Origin: Bolinopsis microptera
Lineage: Eukaryota > Ctenophora > Tentaculata > Lobata > Bolinopsidae
Direction: 5' to 3'
DNA: 64,000 nucleotides
Assembly (NCBI RefSeq): GCF_026151205.1
Contig: NC_087073.1
Coordinates: forward strand, 6,965,001 to 7,029,000
The number at the start of each line of letters is the position of its first letter. Within the stretch, counting starts at the first letter, position 1. Under the pieces are notes generated by a model. That model was given only the letters and a program-made list of their open reading frames with translations. It was not told the origin of the DNA and did no database searches. Made by a program: the position numbers and the translations under genes. Shown piece by piece: positions 46,174 to 57,143 of the stretch.

Positions 46174-48576
46174 AGTAACTAAAGGAGGGATAAAAGGGTT
46201 AGAAAAATAATGAAAAGAGGTGGTAAGTGGTAACAGGAAAAATACAAAAGCAAAGGTAAAAATATAAAATTTTTATTATTGAGCATCAAGTAACATCCCT
46301 TTTTTTCTTCTGGTTCACTTGCCTTTAACCTTTTTCTTATCTCACCAAAAGATGCGGTTAATTGGATTTTGTGCGGGAGAGGTTAATTTGGTTAATTTGG
46401 TTACAACACAAAATTAAATTATAATCTGAAAAAAGTGGGTTAATGTGAATCACACACTCACTCTCGCTACAATACTCTAAAACCTTCCTCCTCCCGACTG
46501 CCCTTTTCTCCTAATTAAAAGTAATTAACTATAACTTACTCGTTTACTATCAGTAAAGTTATTGTCTCCATATTGACTTATTGATATTTAAAATATAAAA
46601 TAGTTTTGGTCGAACAATCCTGTCGAATTCGTCCCTCGTCAATGTTACTGTCAGGTTTCCTTTGGCGTCGTAATCTGGAACTCGTACAACGGCGGTGTGC
46701 GTCTTTGCGAGGCAGTGTTTTGTGACAGTGATTTTGTGATAATGTGACTGAAGCAGCTACAAGGTACGTGATGATTTGAGAGTGGTGGTGATATCTCGCA
46801 GCTCCGCCACGAAGAGCGCTCGCCTGTGCCAGGGCTGTCAATGTCCCGTGAAGTGGTTGAACCGCTTCAGTTGTAGATAGAAGATAACGATAAAGATCTT
46901 GGTTTGATACTAAACTAAATAACAGCTGTTACCAGTTTTCCTATAATGGGAGAACTATAGGTCTTCTTGAGTGTGCTTTTGTCAGCAAGAAGCTATACGT
47001 GAGGTGATACAAATAACTGGGCTAAGTTTACTTGTCACGCCGTTCCCCAACGATGCGTCCTGTCTGTGTTGCTTTTAAAGAGCTTGACAGGCCGCCCCAT
47101 TTGAAGAGACTCATAGCTGAGCAAGAGATAAAGGCCTAGATGGTGGATTGATTATCTTGAGGCAGACCTGTTGACTATGAATGAATCCGTGTGGTATGTA
47201 ATGGTTGATACCGTATACTAATACAGCAGAGTTCACCAACGCACCCAAGATCAAAGTTAAACTTACGAAATATGGCGAATAAAGAAAATGAATGAATATT
47301 TCACTAATCGCCTCAACTGGTGAATATTATCTATTACACCTATTAGACTATTGTGTGGGCATATTTAAGAAATAACCAGGAAAATACACTAATAAAATTG
47401 CCAACAGCTGAAATACTTGAACAGCTGTAATGATGCAGTACCTGGATGTACAGTTAAGCAATGTTATAATATTATTTTATTATTATTATTTATTATATTA
47501 TTTTATTAGGTATACTAATATACTTCTGCATATTTTGTTGAGGTATATATTATACTTTGTATTAATATGATGTCATGTGGCATTATAATTTATATATTAT
47601 TAAAATAGAGACTTTGTGATTCACTTTTAGCATTTTACCCAGGTAAAATGACAGTTCAGGACTTAAATCTTTAAATAAACATTATATTTTATACCATAGT
47701 CCATATTATATAGCAAGAAAATATCTTTGATGTTGTCGGGATTAAGTTGGATCCTTGCTGGAGAACTTTGGACAGCTGACAAAAAGTGTTTATTTGTTAA
47801 TTATAATGATATTGCAGAATTCGTTACCAGCTATTGTTTGGGCAGTTAGAGCACTCTTGTTTTCAAGGCTCAACGCCAAGACTTCCGGTGCTACTGTAGG
47901 TATAATTAGCCAAATAGAAGGTATGTTATCTCCAAAAACGGGCCGTAACACAGACGAAAAACAGGCCGGGTTCATTATGATATAATTATTCGCCGTCGAA
48001 TCGGTGGCCCTAAAAGTCACTAAGATTTCAAGTTAATAAATAATTAAATATAAAACGATAAATAACCAGTAACATAAGATTATCAGTTACAACACTGTGC
48101 AAAATCTTATTAGCAGTTATCAGTTCAGCGAGAGTTTCATTCAGTTTCGTCAGCAGTTGGCAGATTGTATAAATAAAGGATTCGGTATTATTCCAAGATT
48201 AACAGTTATATTTCAAAACATCCTGATATAAATAGAATCATAAAACTAATTATGTACATATTATGTATTATTCTCCAGCCCTTCTACTTTACCAGTTGTT
48301 TGTAAGAGCCGCAAATTTCTTTTAATAAGATTTTTCCACTCATTGTCATCATGATAGCTCAGTTTGGCTCCTCTACAGCTACAGGACATACATAACACAT
48401 CCTGGCTCGTCCCCCCTTTCTCTCCAACGACTATTGACAAAAAATGAATTTTTTAAATGCAATGTAAATAGTAATATTTTATTTTAGCAATGATACAGTC
48501 AACTTGATAGTAACTGATCTCATATTAGGACAATTCGCTTACTCTGACTCAACGTATATAATATACCGTATATATA
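46174..48576. other. No gene recognised
   Basis: AT-rich with short ORFs only. The minus-strand ORF at 46578-46841 has no recognisable domain. A CACATCCTGGCTCGTCCCCC block near 48395 recurs at 51088. Confidence 0.4.
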
Positions 48577-48790
48577 CGGTTGATGTACGAGGTTGATGTA
48601 CGAGGTTGATGTACGAGGTTGATGTTCGAGGTTGATGTACGAGGTTAATGTACGAGGTTGATGTACGAGGTTGATGTACGAGGTTGATGTACGAGGTTGA
48701 TGTACGAGGTTGATGTACGAGGTTGATGTACGAGGTTGATGTACGAGGTTGATGTACAAGGATGATGTACAAGGATGATGTACGAGCATA
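48577..48790. repeat. 13-bp minisatellite (GATGTACGAGGTT)
   Basis: About 16 copies of GATGTACGAGGTT with point variants (GTTCGAGG, CAAGGATGATGTA). As in the 4.9-kb array, the 13-bp period leaves frames open and produces spurious INLVHQPRTSTSY-type ORFs. Confidence 0.95.
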
Positions 48791-48871
48791 TTTCACCCAT
48801 ATTCGGTTCATCTTGGAGGTATATTCTAAAGAGGTTATCCTCCTTAACAGTAAGATTTGCAGTAGTCATAC

Positions 48872-49130
48872 CTAAGATGAGAAGTATGTATGATACCGGG
48901 CGAAAAGTACGTACTTGTACTTTTTTTTACTAAAATCGTTTCTTGCGAAATTTTTTAATCTTAGAAGCAGTCCCCTTGTAACTTGAGCTACAATATTTAC
49001 ACTGGAGAAGATGGTTTCCACTCTTGTCCATTCCACTGCTTTCTACGTAATTCCATTCTACTCCACGAGCTTTCGGCATGATCCGGATCGCTAAGAATAA
49101 AACTAAAAGATTAGCAAACAACATTGTGAC
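48872..49130 (-). mobile_element. hAT fragment: terminal repeat plus BED zinc finger
   Basis: The left end CTAAGATGAGAAGTATGTAT, through TACCGGGCGAAAAGTACG, is identical to the inverted right end of the 5082-5887 element, so the family is the same. Next to it a minus-strand frame (49078-48930) reads ARGVEWNYVESSG, then QCKYCSSSYKGTASKIKKF. This is the W..F/Y and C-x2-C half of a BED zinc finger, the DNA-binding N-terminus of hAT transposases; the paired His residues are missing. An N-terminal exon directly beside a 3' end means a large internal deletion. No matching right terminus was found. Confidence 0.75.
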
Positions 49131-49481
49131 GAAGTATATTTGAATGTTCGAGTCGACAAAACAACATTCTCAAAGCATGGACGTTCAGCTAAATAAATCT
49201 TGACCTTTACAATTTAAACTGCCAAAACAGTAATCCGATCTTATGATTGTAAACACCAAGTGCTCGGTCTAATACAATTGCTAAGACATCGCAATTTCAT
49301 ATGCAATGTCAGTATCGTATACATTATGATGAAATCGAATTAAATAATTTTGTCGCGACATGTACAACGTAAAAGACTAACATGAGCTCGGAAATGAACT
49401 ACTCAGGGATAGCTACGTGCCGTGCCACGTGTAACGCTGCGCTAAAACTCTCGCTAAAACTCTTCTTAGATGATCTAGAAC

Positions 49482-49700
49482 TTATAAGACTCTGAAATCG
49501 CCTTTCGTGTACAGAATAAAGGGCAGTATGTCCTCGTCATCTAAGACTGAAATTTGAGTATAATAGTGTGAATCAAAGAGTAGCTTTATATGGCTACCTT
49601 CTCTTATTCCCAGCTGCTCCCTCAAACTGTCCCAGGACAACCCTTCGTATACATGCACACTAGTAACGAAGCCATTCCACTCAAACTTTATCATACCCAT
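49482..49700 (-). CDS. Unrecognised 72-codon ORF, possibly an exon
   Basis: The frame reads MGMIKFEWNGFVTSVHVYEG, then LSWDSLREQLGI and EDILPFILYT, and ends with a stop. Alternating hydrophobic strands and a central helix would fit a small ubiquitin-like or PB1-like fold, but no family signature is certain. The composition looks coding. It lies on the same strand as the ORF at 50181-50873 and could belong with it. I assign no function. Confidence 0.3.
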   Translation of the reverse strand: MGMIKFEWNGFVTSVHVYEGLSWDSLREQLGIREGSHIKLLFDSHYYTQISVLDDEDILPFILYTKGDFRVL

Positions 49701-50180
49701 GACTGTGCTACAGTGTGTAAATGCGTGAATGTGAGTGAATTATTAAATTATATGAACTTTTGTAGGAAATTATAAAATTGATGAATGAATAATATAATGG
49801 AGACTTTGAATAGCTTTGAAAGTTTGAATAGTGTCCAGATCATGGAATTACAGTTAAACTACAGAACTGATTAAATAATAAATTAATAAGAATGCAAGTG
49901 TGTACGTTAAACTATACATAAAATGTCAACATATTAAGTTTACTGTACATGTAACACTGTAACATTAAATTCAATTCAAAAAAGCAAAAACTAACAATTT
50001 TACTTGCAAGTGTAAAGTTAATAGTCAATTAACCTCGATAAGTACCATGCCTCCATACCACCAACATACTGTTTTTATATCGAAACTTACAAATTAGAAA
50101 TATACATATATATAATATGTAGGTTTTCTCGTCATTCTGATTACATATTAACTTACTATATTATACCTTTATACTCAAGG

Positions 50181-50833
50181 TTACATTAAAGGCAAATGTA
50201 AATATTGGAAGGATTCTTCCAACAGCACAAAGTTCGGTAGCTCCAACTCGATCGGCATCTTGTTTTTCATCGCCTCAACAACTGCCGTGTTATTATGGCT
50301 CCTCTTGAAATGTGTATACAGGGGTCCAAAGGACGCCCACTCGGACAGTGAAACGTCTTTGCCACATAAGGGGCATACGGCCACTACTGGATTTAGGACA
50401 TTGTAATCCGTCCCAAATGTGGCCGTGAACGACGACCGATTTTTCATCAACGCTTTCCTAAAGAAAGGCGTCAAGCAGCTAGCGTCCATGTGTGCCATCA
50501 CCTTCAGTCTTTTCCCCCGCAACTGACACTTTGAAACCTGTCTTTTATTGGTTCTGTACACTGTTGTTTGAGTTATTTCTTCCCTGTTCGGCACCTCATC
50601 CTTGAATCCGGACAGAGCGGGTAAGTTTGTTGATATCCAGAACTTGGTGCCAAATTCAATTCTTAGTACAGCCTCGGAAGTTGCTCCGACAACTCTTTTC
50701 AGATTTAAGATAAATTCTTTGGTTGTCTGCCCATACAGCCAAGGGACTAAACCATTTCCCTTTCTTTCATTAACCTTGTTGCGGACACTATATACCAAAG
50801 GACTACAATAGTTAACCGTGCTTGACATTATCG
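50181..50833 (-). CDS. Unrecognised ORF with C2H2-like zinc finger
   Basis: A minus-strand frame of about 215 codons. The likely start is MSSTVNYCSPLVYS (codon at about 50828), because an intron-like stretch precedes it. The middle is basic (NKRQVSKCQLRGKRLK). Near the end it has CPLCGKDVSLSEWASF then GPLYTHFKRSH, a C-x2-C...H-x4-H zinc-finger-like arrangement. I recognise no wider family. Its place among transposon fragments suggests a mobile-element origin, but the frame is intact. Confidence 0.4.
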
Positions 50834-51099
50834 ACTGAAAATTTGAATTATGAATAGTTATTATTAAATGCAATGTAAATTAAACAGAAGCTTGGACCAA
50901 GAGATCGATAAACGTATTTATTCTAATTACTTAATTATTACAATCTGCAATGAACTGTAAAGCGATTATCTCAAAATCTTAATTTTTTGGACTTTAAAAT
51001 CTATCTCCTCATACATTTTTTGAACTAAACCCTTCATACTTGGCAGGTATACATTTTGATTTAGGCCTCAGAAGTCAAATTGCTTACAATTACACATCC

Positions 51100-51660
51100 T
51101 GGCTCGTCCCCCCTTTCTCTCCCACGACTATAGGTTTTAAATGTAGTATTAATAACTATATTATAATCCTTTTATATTATATAACAAATAATTAGGGAAT
51201 ATAAATGTGGTTGCTTGTGTATATTCGAAGTAGTGAATAACTATGATGTCTTGGACTTTGTCCTCGGACTTTGAATTGTCGTTGATTCAGATTCTCTTTC
51301 TCTCCCTCTTTCTCTTACTCTTTTTCTCTCACGACTAGGTTTTAAATGTAGTATTAATAACTATAATCCTTTTATATTATATAACAAATAATTAGGGATT
51401 ATAAATGTGGTTGCTTGTGTATTTTAAGTTGTAAATAACTATGATGTCTCGAACATTGAATTGTCCTCGATTCAGATTCTCTTTCTCTCCCTCTTTCTCT
51501 TTCTCTCCCACGACTCGGTTTTAAATGTAGTATTAATAACTATAATCCTTTTATATTATATAACAAATAATTAGGAAATATGAATGTGGTTGCTTGTGTG
51601 TATTCGAAGTTGTGAATAACAATGATGTCTCGGACTTTGTCCTCGGACACATATTGTCTT
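51100..51660. repeat. Three tandem copies of a ~180-205 bp unit
   Basis: GGTTTTAAATGTAGTATTAA occurs near 51132, 51336 and 51517. Each is followed by TCCTTTTATATTATATAACA and AATGTGGTTGCTTGTGT, then a pyrimidine-rich TCTCTTTCTCTCCCTCTTTC stretch. No coding potential. Confidence 0.9.
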
Positions 51661-52001
51661 CCCCATGCTGCTAGTACCTTTTCTGATTGGGAACTGGGTT
51701 TTACTAACAGCAAACTGCAAAATTTGTCAAATTAATTACAGTTAATTATATCGAAATAGATCTTGATGACAACGGATGAATTCTATGTAAAGTGGTATTT
51801 AATGCAACATTTAGGCTGGAAAACTCATACGTACAGTAACTTATTTCCCTAAATGTCTACTATAATGTGAATAATATACTAAGCTCATATAATAAGTCAT
51901 GGCTCTCGATTCGCCTTTAATTTCTTCCGAAGATGGTCATTTATGTGTGAGCCGGGTGAGCAATATTTATTAATTAATTATATATCTGTACCTCTTTGGT
52001 G

Positions 52002-52115
52002 TTAGTTTCTCAGCTCTACGCAATCTCTTTTGAGGTCCTCCAACTCGCGTAGGTCGTCCGTATAGGCATTCGACAGGGAAGAAACCGCTTTCAGAAGGTC
52101 TCGTGAAGGAGACAT
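52002..52115 (-). pseudogene. Coiled-coil/PPxY ORF, copy C (N-terminal, frameshifted)
   Basis: It starts MSPSRDLLKAVSSLSNAYTD, then DLRELEDLKR. The DNA after that still encodes RLRRAEK in another frame, so a small indel breaks the copy A-type frame, and the sequence then leaves the family. The upstream flank matches copy A. Confidence 0.6.
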
Positions 52116-52392
52116 GACAAGTTGTAACTAAAAGAGTGATAGGAGGTTAGAAAAATGAATAAAAGGGAGGTGTAAAAGGTAAAGTTTCTCGGCCGGGTAA
52201 ATTCAGCTGAGGGTTGAGCAAGATGCGGTAATTACTGTGGTAATTAAGATGAATTACTCTTAATTATGACTGTTTACTATTACATTCATTAGTAATATTA
52301 CATTAATTACTACTTTTACATCGATCACTACTATAATATATTACTTATATCTTTATATAATTATTATATTGATTACCTTCGTATCTATCATT

Positions 52393-52965
52393 TTACCCCA
52401 TATCCATTAAAAATGCCACCGATAGAATAAAATTCTTGTCCGTCATATGACGGAGACAAGACTCCGCTGTATTATCTGGAACCAAGCCTTGCAGGGCAGC
52501 AGCAATTGCTCTGTAATTGTTGAAAAAAGATCTATAAACTTTCTCACAGTCAACGACAAATTTCTTTGACTTGAAAATTTTTGGTTTAAGTAGAGCAAGT
52601 TCGATGGTCTCTGCTGCCCTAATCAAATATTCATACGAATTGCTGTACTGCACAGCTTTTACGATTTCTTGAAGCCACTTTACGTTTTTTTCAAGAAACG
52701 GTGCCTTCTTAAACCCATTCAAAACAGCTCGTTCAATAACGTGAGCAGGGTCCCATATCTCATAATGTTTGCCCACAGCCTTGTTTATGAGGTTGAGATC
52801 GACAAAATGTCGTAATATGACTAGATTCACATACTCACCGTCAATACAAAACCCAACAAAACGTTTCTCAGTGTGACGTGATGATATCTTGTGTTTGATA
52901 AGCAAGTCAATTATATTCTGAGCTAATCCGCTTCCAGATTTATCATCGCATGCTGGATGACCCAA
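52393..52965 (-). pseudogene. hAT-like transposase core fragment
   Basis: A 190-codon frame containing RFVGFCIDGEYVNLVILRHF, then HYEIWDPAHVIERAV. It resembles the RNase H-like core of hAT-derived proteins of the ZNF862/DUF4371 type, where an Asp-Gly segment is followed by a 'WD.AH..EL' block. It has neither a BED finger nor a dimerisation tail. It lies between copies C and B of the PPxY ORF on the same strand. It might be an exon of a domesticated gene, but no splice partner was found. Confidence 0.55.
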
Positions 52966-53112
52966 GTAAATATTGATGATTAGTAGTGCAGTAGGATCAT
53001 CAGGGGAAATATTGACAAGTCAAATAAAACACTTCAATATAATAAAAATATTAAAAACAAATATAAAATAAAAGCGAAATACACCATGAAAACATCTTCT
53101 TAAGACAGAAGC

Positions 53113-53340
53113 TCACGCCCCTCGTGTGTTGATATGTGGTGAATCCGGGGCGGTGCTCGGGGAGGACGGGCTATCGAAGTAGGGAGGGGGTTGCGTATCC
53201 ATACGTATTTCAACGTTCGCTGCCTGCTCTGCGTAGTATTCAATCTCCACTCTGAGGTCCCTAATCGTTCTCTCCGCCCTTCGTAGTCTTTTCTTCAGGT
53301 CATCTAATTCGCGTAGGTCATCAGTGTAAGCGTTAGTAGT
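53113..53340 (-). pseudogene. Coiled-coil/PPxY ORF, copy B (C-terminal part)
   Basis: It enters the family at TNAYTDDLRELDDLKKRLRR, then AERTIRDLRVEIEYYAEQAA, MDTQPPPYFD and SPSSPSTA, and stops after NTRGA. The PPxY is kept (PPPY where copy A has PPAY), as are the coil spacing and the Ser/Pro tail. The N-terminal 15 or so residues are missing. The downstream flank matches copy A. Confidence 0.6.
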
Positions 53341-53366
53341 TACGAAAATTACTTAACCAGTTCACA

Positions 53367-53552
53367 TCAAATACGTGGAACTACATAAATTATATGTATG
53401 TCGCATGTTGCTCCAAACAGCCCTGCAAGCTTATCATGTCCGTCTAGTGAATATGGACAATTCGGACCTCTCACCGAAAAATCGCCTTCCTGTATGTTTT
53501 TCAGCTTGTTGATAGGGTCTCTCAACATTTTCTGGTTTAACATCTCTGACAA
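53367..53552 (-). pseudogene. Possible DDE/integrase-type transposase fragment
   Basis: A 61-codon frame with RGPNCPYSLDGHDKLAGL. The 'xxxDGHDKL' block resembles the first catalytic-Asp region (WHxDGNDKL) of a family of integrase-core transposon proteins in invertebrates. The remainder is not conserved. Weak evidence. Confidence 0.35.
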
Positions 53553-54731
53553 ATATCATATTTATTAATGTTTTAGTTCGTACTAATCCTCCATTTAATT
53601 ATCCAGAAATATTTAAAGGGAAGACCATCGAGTTGTTACTGTTATTATTCTGTTGTGTTAAAGATTTGCTTGCGCAAGTTAACAATAATTATCTAATAGT
53701 TTTCAACTTTAGCTTAGTATGGCTGCAACGGCTCTGTAACCAAGGGAACCAGTGCTTTCCGTCAATATCAGCTCTACGTATCCTCTAAGGTTCACTTTTT
53801 CCGCTTATCTGGTCTTTTCGATTCCGAAATGTTTAAGCATTCTAAAAGAAAATCTGATAAAACTAAAAGGTAACAACTATTAACATCAAGGCCGGGGCTG
53901 ACTGTGAGTGTAACCTAGATAATAGCACCTAGAGAGCATTTTCAAGATAATAATTAAGGTTACTAAACAGTCAAACCATAGTTAAATTATTTCATCGATC
54001 ACTGTTGTGTGTAAGATTTTGAGTAATTAACAGTATCGAAACTTATTTACAAGGAAAAAAGAGACTACGGAGCCACTTTCTGGTGGTATTATCTTCTCGT
54101 TAAAATAATAAAATATATATTCAATTTATACTCAATTTATAAAATCTTATCCTGGGATCATATGGCAATTTTTCTGAACATCTTTTTAAAGATTTGCAGA
54201 CAAACGAAGAATGGTCCTTTTCTTCGTTTGTGACACATGGCTGTGTCATGTTGTTTAGCAACAAAAAAAACGTGTGTAAATCATCTTCAGCTAAGACCAT
54301 CAAGAGCCGATGTTGAAGCTCTTGTATGCATCTGGCTTACTCCCCCTTACATGCGAAAGAGTCACTTTCAGCTCTTCTAATTATACTGATAATTATATTG
54401 CTACTATAATTATATTGATTACCTTCGTATCTATCATTTGACACTCTTTCTGAACTTACTTAACCAGTTCACATTAAATACTTGCAGTGGAACTACGGAG
54501 TCACACCTGAGATGGAGACAGTGAATTCCTGTTTAATCTTTAGTAAAGTTCGTATATTTCGGATATTTGGCAGTCTTACAAAACCAGATTTTAAGATATT
54601 ATCAATCAATACAACCTGCAATGCTGTTATCTTTCTGTTAGCATGTAAGCATGGTGTAGCTTTCTTTTAACAGCCTGGTCATGGTCAGGATGTTGTATCT
54701 TCATCAGAATGTAACTGAAAGAAACACTTTT

Positions 54732-54807
54732 AAAAGTTGTAAAATACAAATAATTCTAAAGTAATGCATTTGCGTTACTTTACAATTATTTGTATTTTAC
54801 AACTTTT
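54732..54807. ncRNA. 76-nt imperfect hairpin, second example
   Basis: AAAAGTTGTAAAATACAAAT on the left pairs with ATTTGTATTTTACAACTTTT on the right. The arms are about 36 nt with two or three mismatches and a 4-nt loop (ATTT). It has the same length and geometry as the hairpin at 16415-16490 but no shared sequence. Could be a small-RNA precursor or a MITE relic. Confidence 0.45.
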
Positions 54808-54830
54808 AATCATTGTAATATATATTGTCT

Positions 54831-55326
54831 TTAAAGGAAAATCTCACTCTTTTTAATGAATGATAATAATTTAAAGGATTTTATCTTGAAAAGGTCATTA
54901 ATTGTTACAACTGGAAATCCAGTCTTCAGTGAATGAAGCTCTAGAATGAGTGGTAACAGCACTTGCTGTTTGAAGTCAACATCATTTGCCTTGTTCTTCA
55001 AAAATAACAGAGGACACAGGATTGCTTTGCGACGTACATATTCAGGCATTTCATTGACAATCACCTGGAGCAATTAAGATAAGGTTCGTATTTGTGGCTT
55101 ACATATAATATAAGATATGTTGATTAGAAGTTAATAAACCCATGATTGTGTATAATCATGATGGTACAAATACCCCCTAAATTGCCCTAAAATAACCTGG
55201 AGTGGATACAATGAATTGCTGGCGGATTTTGAGGTTTCTACTCCATCTATGTTGATACTAAGGGTCAGCAAATTGTACTTAGAATCGAACTTTTCTGCAC
55301 CATCCATAGATTTTAGTTCCTGGTAC
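54831..55326 (-). pseudogene. TNP2-like (CACTA-type) transposase fragment, two exons
   Basis: Exon 55326-55197 encodes YNLLTLSINIDGVETSKSAS and SLYPLQ. It splices in phase (CAG|GTTATT ... CTCCAG|GTG) to 55064-54831, VIVNEMPEYVRRKAILCPLL. The order 'L.INIDG....KS...S.WP.......P...R' is the conserved core of TNP2-family transposases. The glycine-Trp (LWFG) block after it has degenerated to LLFLKNK and the frame soon ends, so it is a decayed internal piece. Confidence 0.7.
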
Positions 55327-55346
55327 CTGGGATAAACTATTAAGAT

Positions 55347-55720
55347 TCATTTTTCTGAAATCCCGAAATCCAAAGTTGATATGAGAAATGGGCAATTGCG
55401 AAACAAATGCACGTTTTCTTCTGGTTCTAAATGGCATCTAGAACAGATATCTGAATATTTCTTCTTTATCTTAAATAAAAATGAGTACAGAGGGGCTCTA
55501 TTTGATAGGATCTTGGTTAGTTTATGGAGATCTGCTGTTGTCATTTTCGTTAGGTTGGATGATGATTCAATCTTGTGGAGGGAGACTACTAGCTTCTGTA
55601 GTTTATTGGTGGAAGGTGATGCTTCGAATGATGCTTTACTTTGGGCGAAAGACCAACTTTTGATTTTGGTTTTGAAGATGGAGTACGGAACGGGGGAGTG
55701 GGGACAGGAAGGGGACGTAG
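55347..55720 (-). pseudogene. Non-LTR retrotransposon RNase H/C-terminal fragment
   Basis: The minus-strand frame runs IKSWSFAQSKASFEASP, LTKILSNRAPLYSFLF, then KKKYSDICSRCHLEPEENVH and LFRNCPF. The last part is the C-x2-C...H-x4-C knuckle at the C-terminus of many retrotransposon ORF2 proteins, just after the RNase H region. No RT is adjacent. The plus-strand ORF over the same bases is a shadow. Confidence 0.65.
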
Positions 55721-57143
55721 GCGGAGGCTGGGAGGGGAGGGGGGATTAAAGGAGGCGCTCAATCTTGGGAGCGTGATCGAGGAAGAACCTCATGGGCGCC
55801 TGGGCAAACTCGGCCCATGGCCGTCCAACAACCATATCGTTACAAAAGATGGTAACCGCTTGTAGGATTGAGGAATGTGTCTTAAAGCCAGCCAATCAGC
55901 GAATATTTCCCTGGTGCGAGAACATTGAACGCTAGAACACTACTTGATTAAACGACTCGTAAATTGATAACGAAGTTTACATTAGTTTAGTTTACTGACT
56001 ACACAAAATCGGATGTATTGAGTTTTGAAAATATTTATAATAAAAAATATTAATTCTCTACTTAAACAATTTCTATTATCTCTCAGAAAAAGATGCTCTT
56101 GATGGAGTAAAAGAAGCTGTCCCTGTTTTGCAGCTTCTTATTTTTAGTATAAAATAGTTTACCCTCTGATGGCGCAATATGGACTCCCTCTCCGTAAAAG
56201 TCATTCAACATTCGCACTCTTTCATTGATTGTGTGGTTAATCTTGTCCCGCAATCAACCTGCTGAAAATGTACCTTCACATTCCATCTTCTAGTCGATGT
56301 GAAGGAACATTTTGGGCCTTGAAATTCTTTCCCTCCGTTTAGTTTAACAGTAATCAGTAAGCTAATATTAGTCCTTTCAGATGTCACCTGAGATCTATCT
56401 CTAAAAAACTGATCTGCATATAAATTGTCTGATTAATGATCAGATCAGTCAACTTGATCGATACTCTATGGATGTTTATCTTTCGACTGAATGGTTTTAC
56501 TGCACTTATCGATTGCCACAAATTCACCTAGTTTCCAGCATTCCTCAGCAATTGTATTTTAATATTGACGGTTAGTCTGCTTTTATCTGGAATACCTTGA
56601 TCAACTTTCTCCTGGGGAATCTCTCACAAACTTGTTGAACCACACCTCCGGCCGATAACACCATATTGGCCTCATCCATGCTTAGTGTGGGCCGATAAAA
56701 CAAACCTGGCCTCAAGTATACTCTATGCATACTTGTCGGTGGCAGTATTCTCCATTCTTGTGGCACAAATTTCCTTGCACACTTTTTGGGGGACGTGTAC
56801 GTAACACGCAGACATTAAGTTTGTAAGCGTTTTAATTTTGATCAACACGCGGTCGGCCGCGCACCCGCGCAAATTGATGATCACACGGTGGAAAATATTG
56901 GCCATTTCGCAAATCAGAAGTACTTGAGACCAGAATTGCCGGATAATCGCGCTGCAAATTTCCCAAACTTTTCCAAAATATCACTTGAAATCATGGCCAA
57001 CTGTCAACAAAACTCGGCAAATATTAACAGGACAATACCAACTTCCACATATACCACTGTGAAGTAATATAGACATAGTTGATAAGTTGATAACACGATC
57101 CTCCAAATAATATGAGCCAACATAATTTTTATTTAACACTCAC

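Noticed and set aside
48520..48869. Three overlapping INLVHQPRTST-type ORFs
   Set aside because: Open frames of the 13-bp minisatellite.
55381..55865. Plus-strand ORFs of 60-122 codons
   Set aside because: Opposite-strand shadows of the retrotransposon C-terminal fragment, ending in low-complexity Gly-rich sequence.
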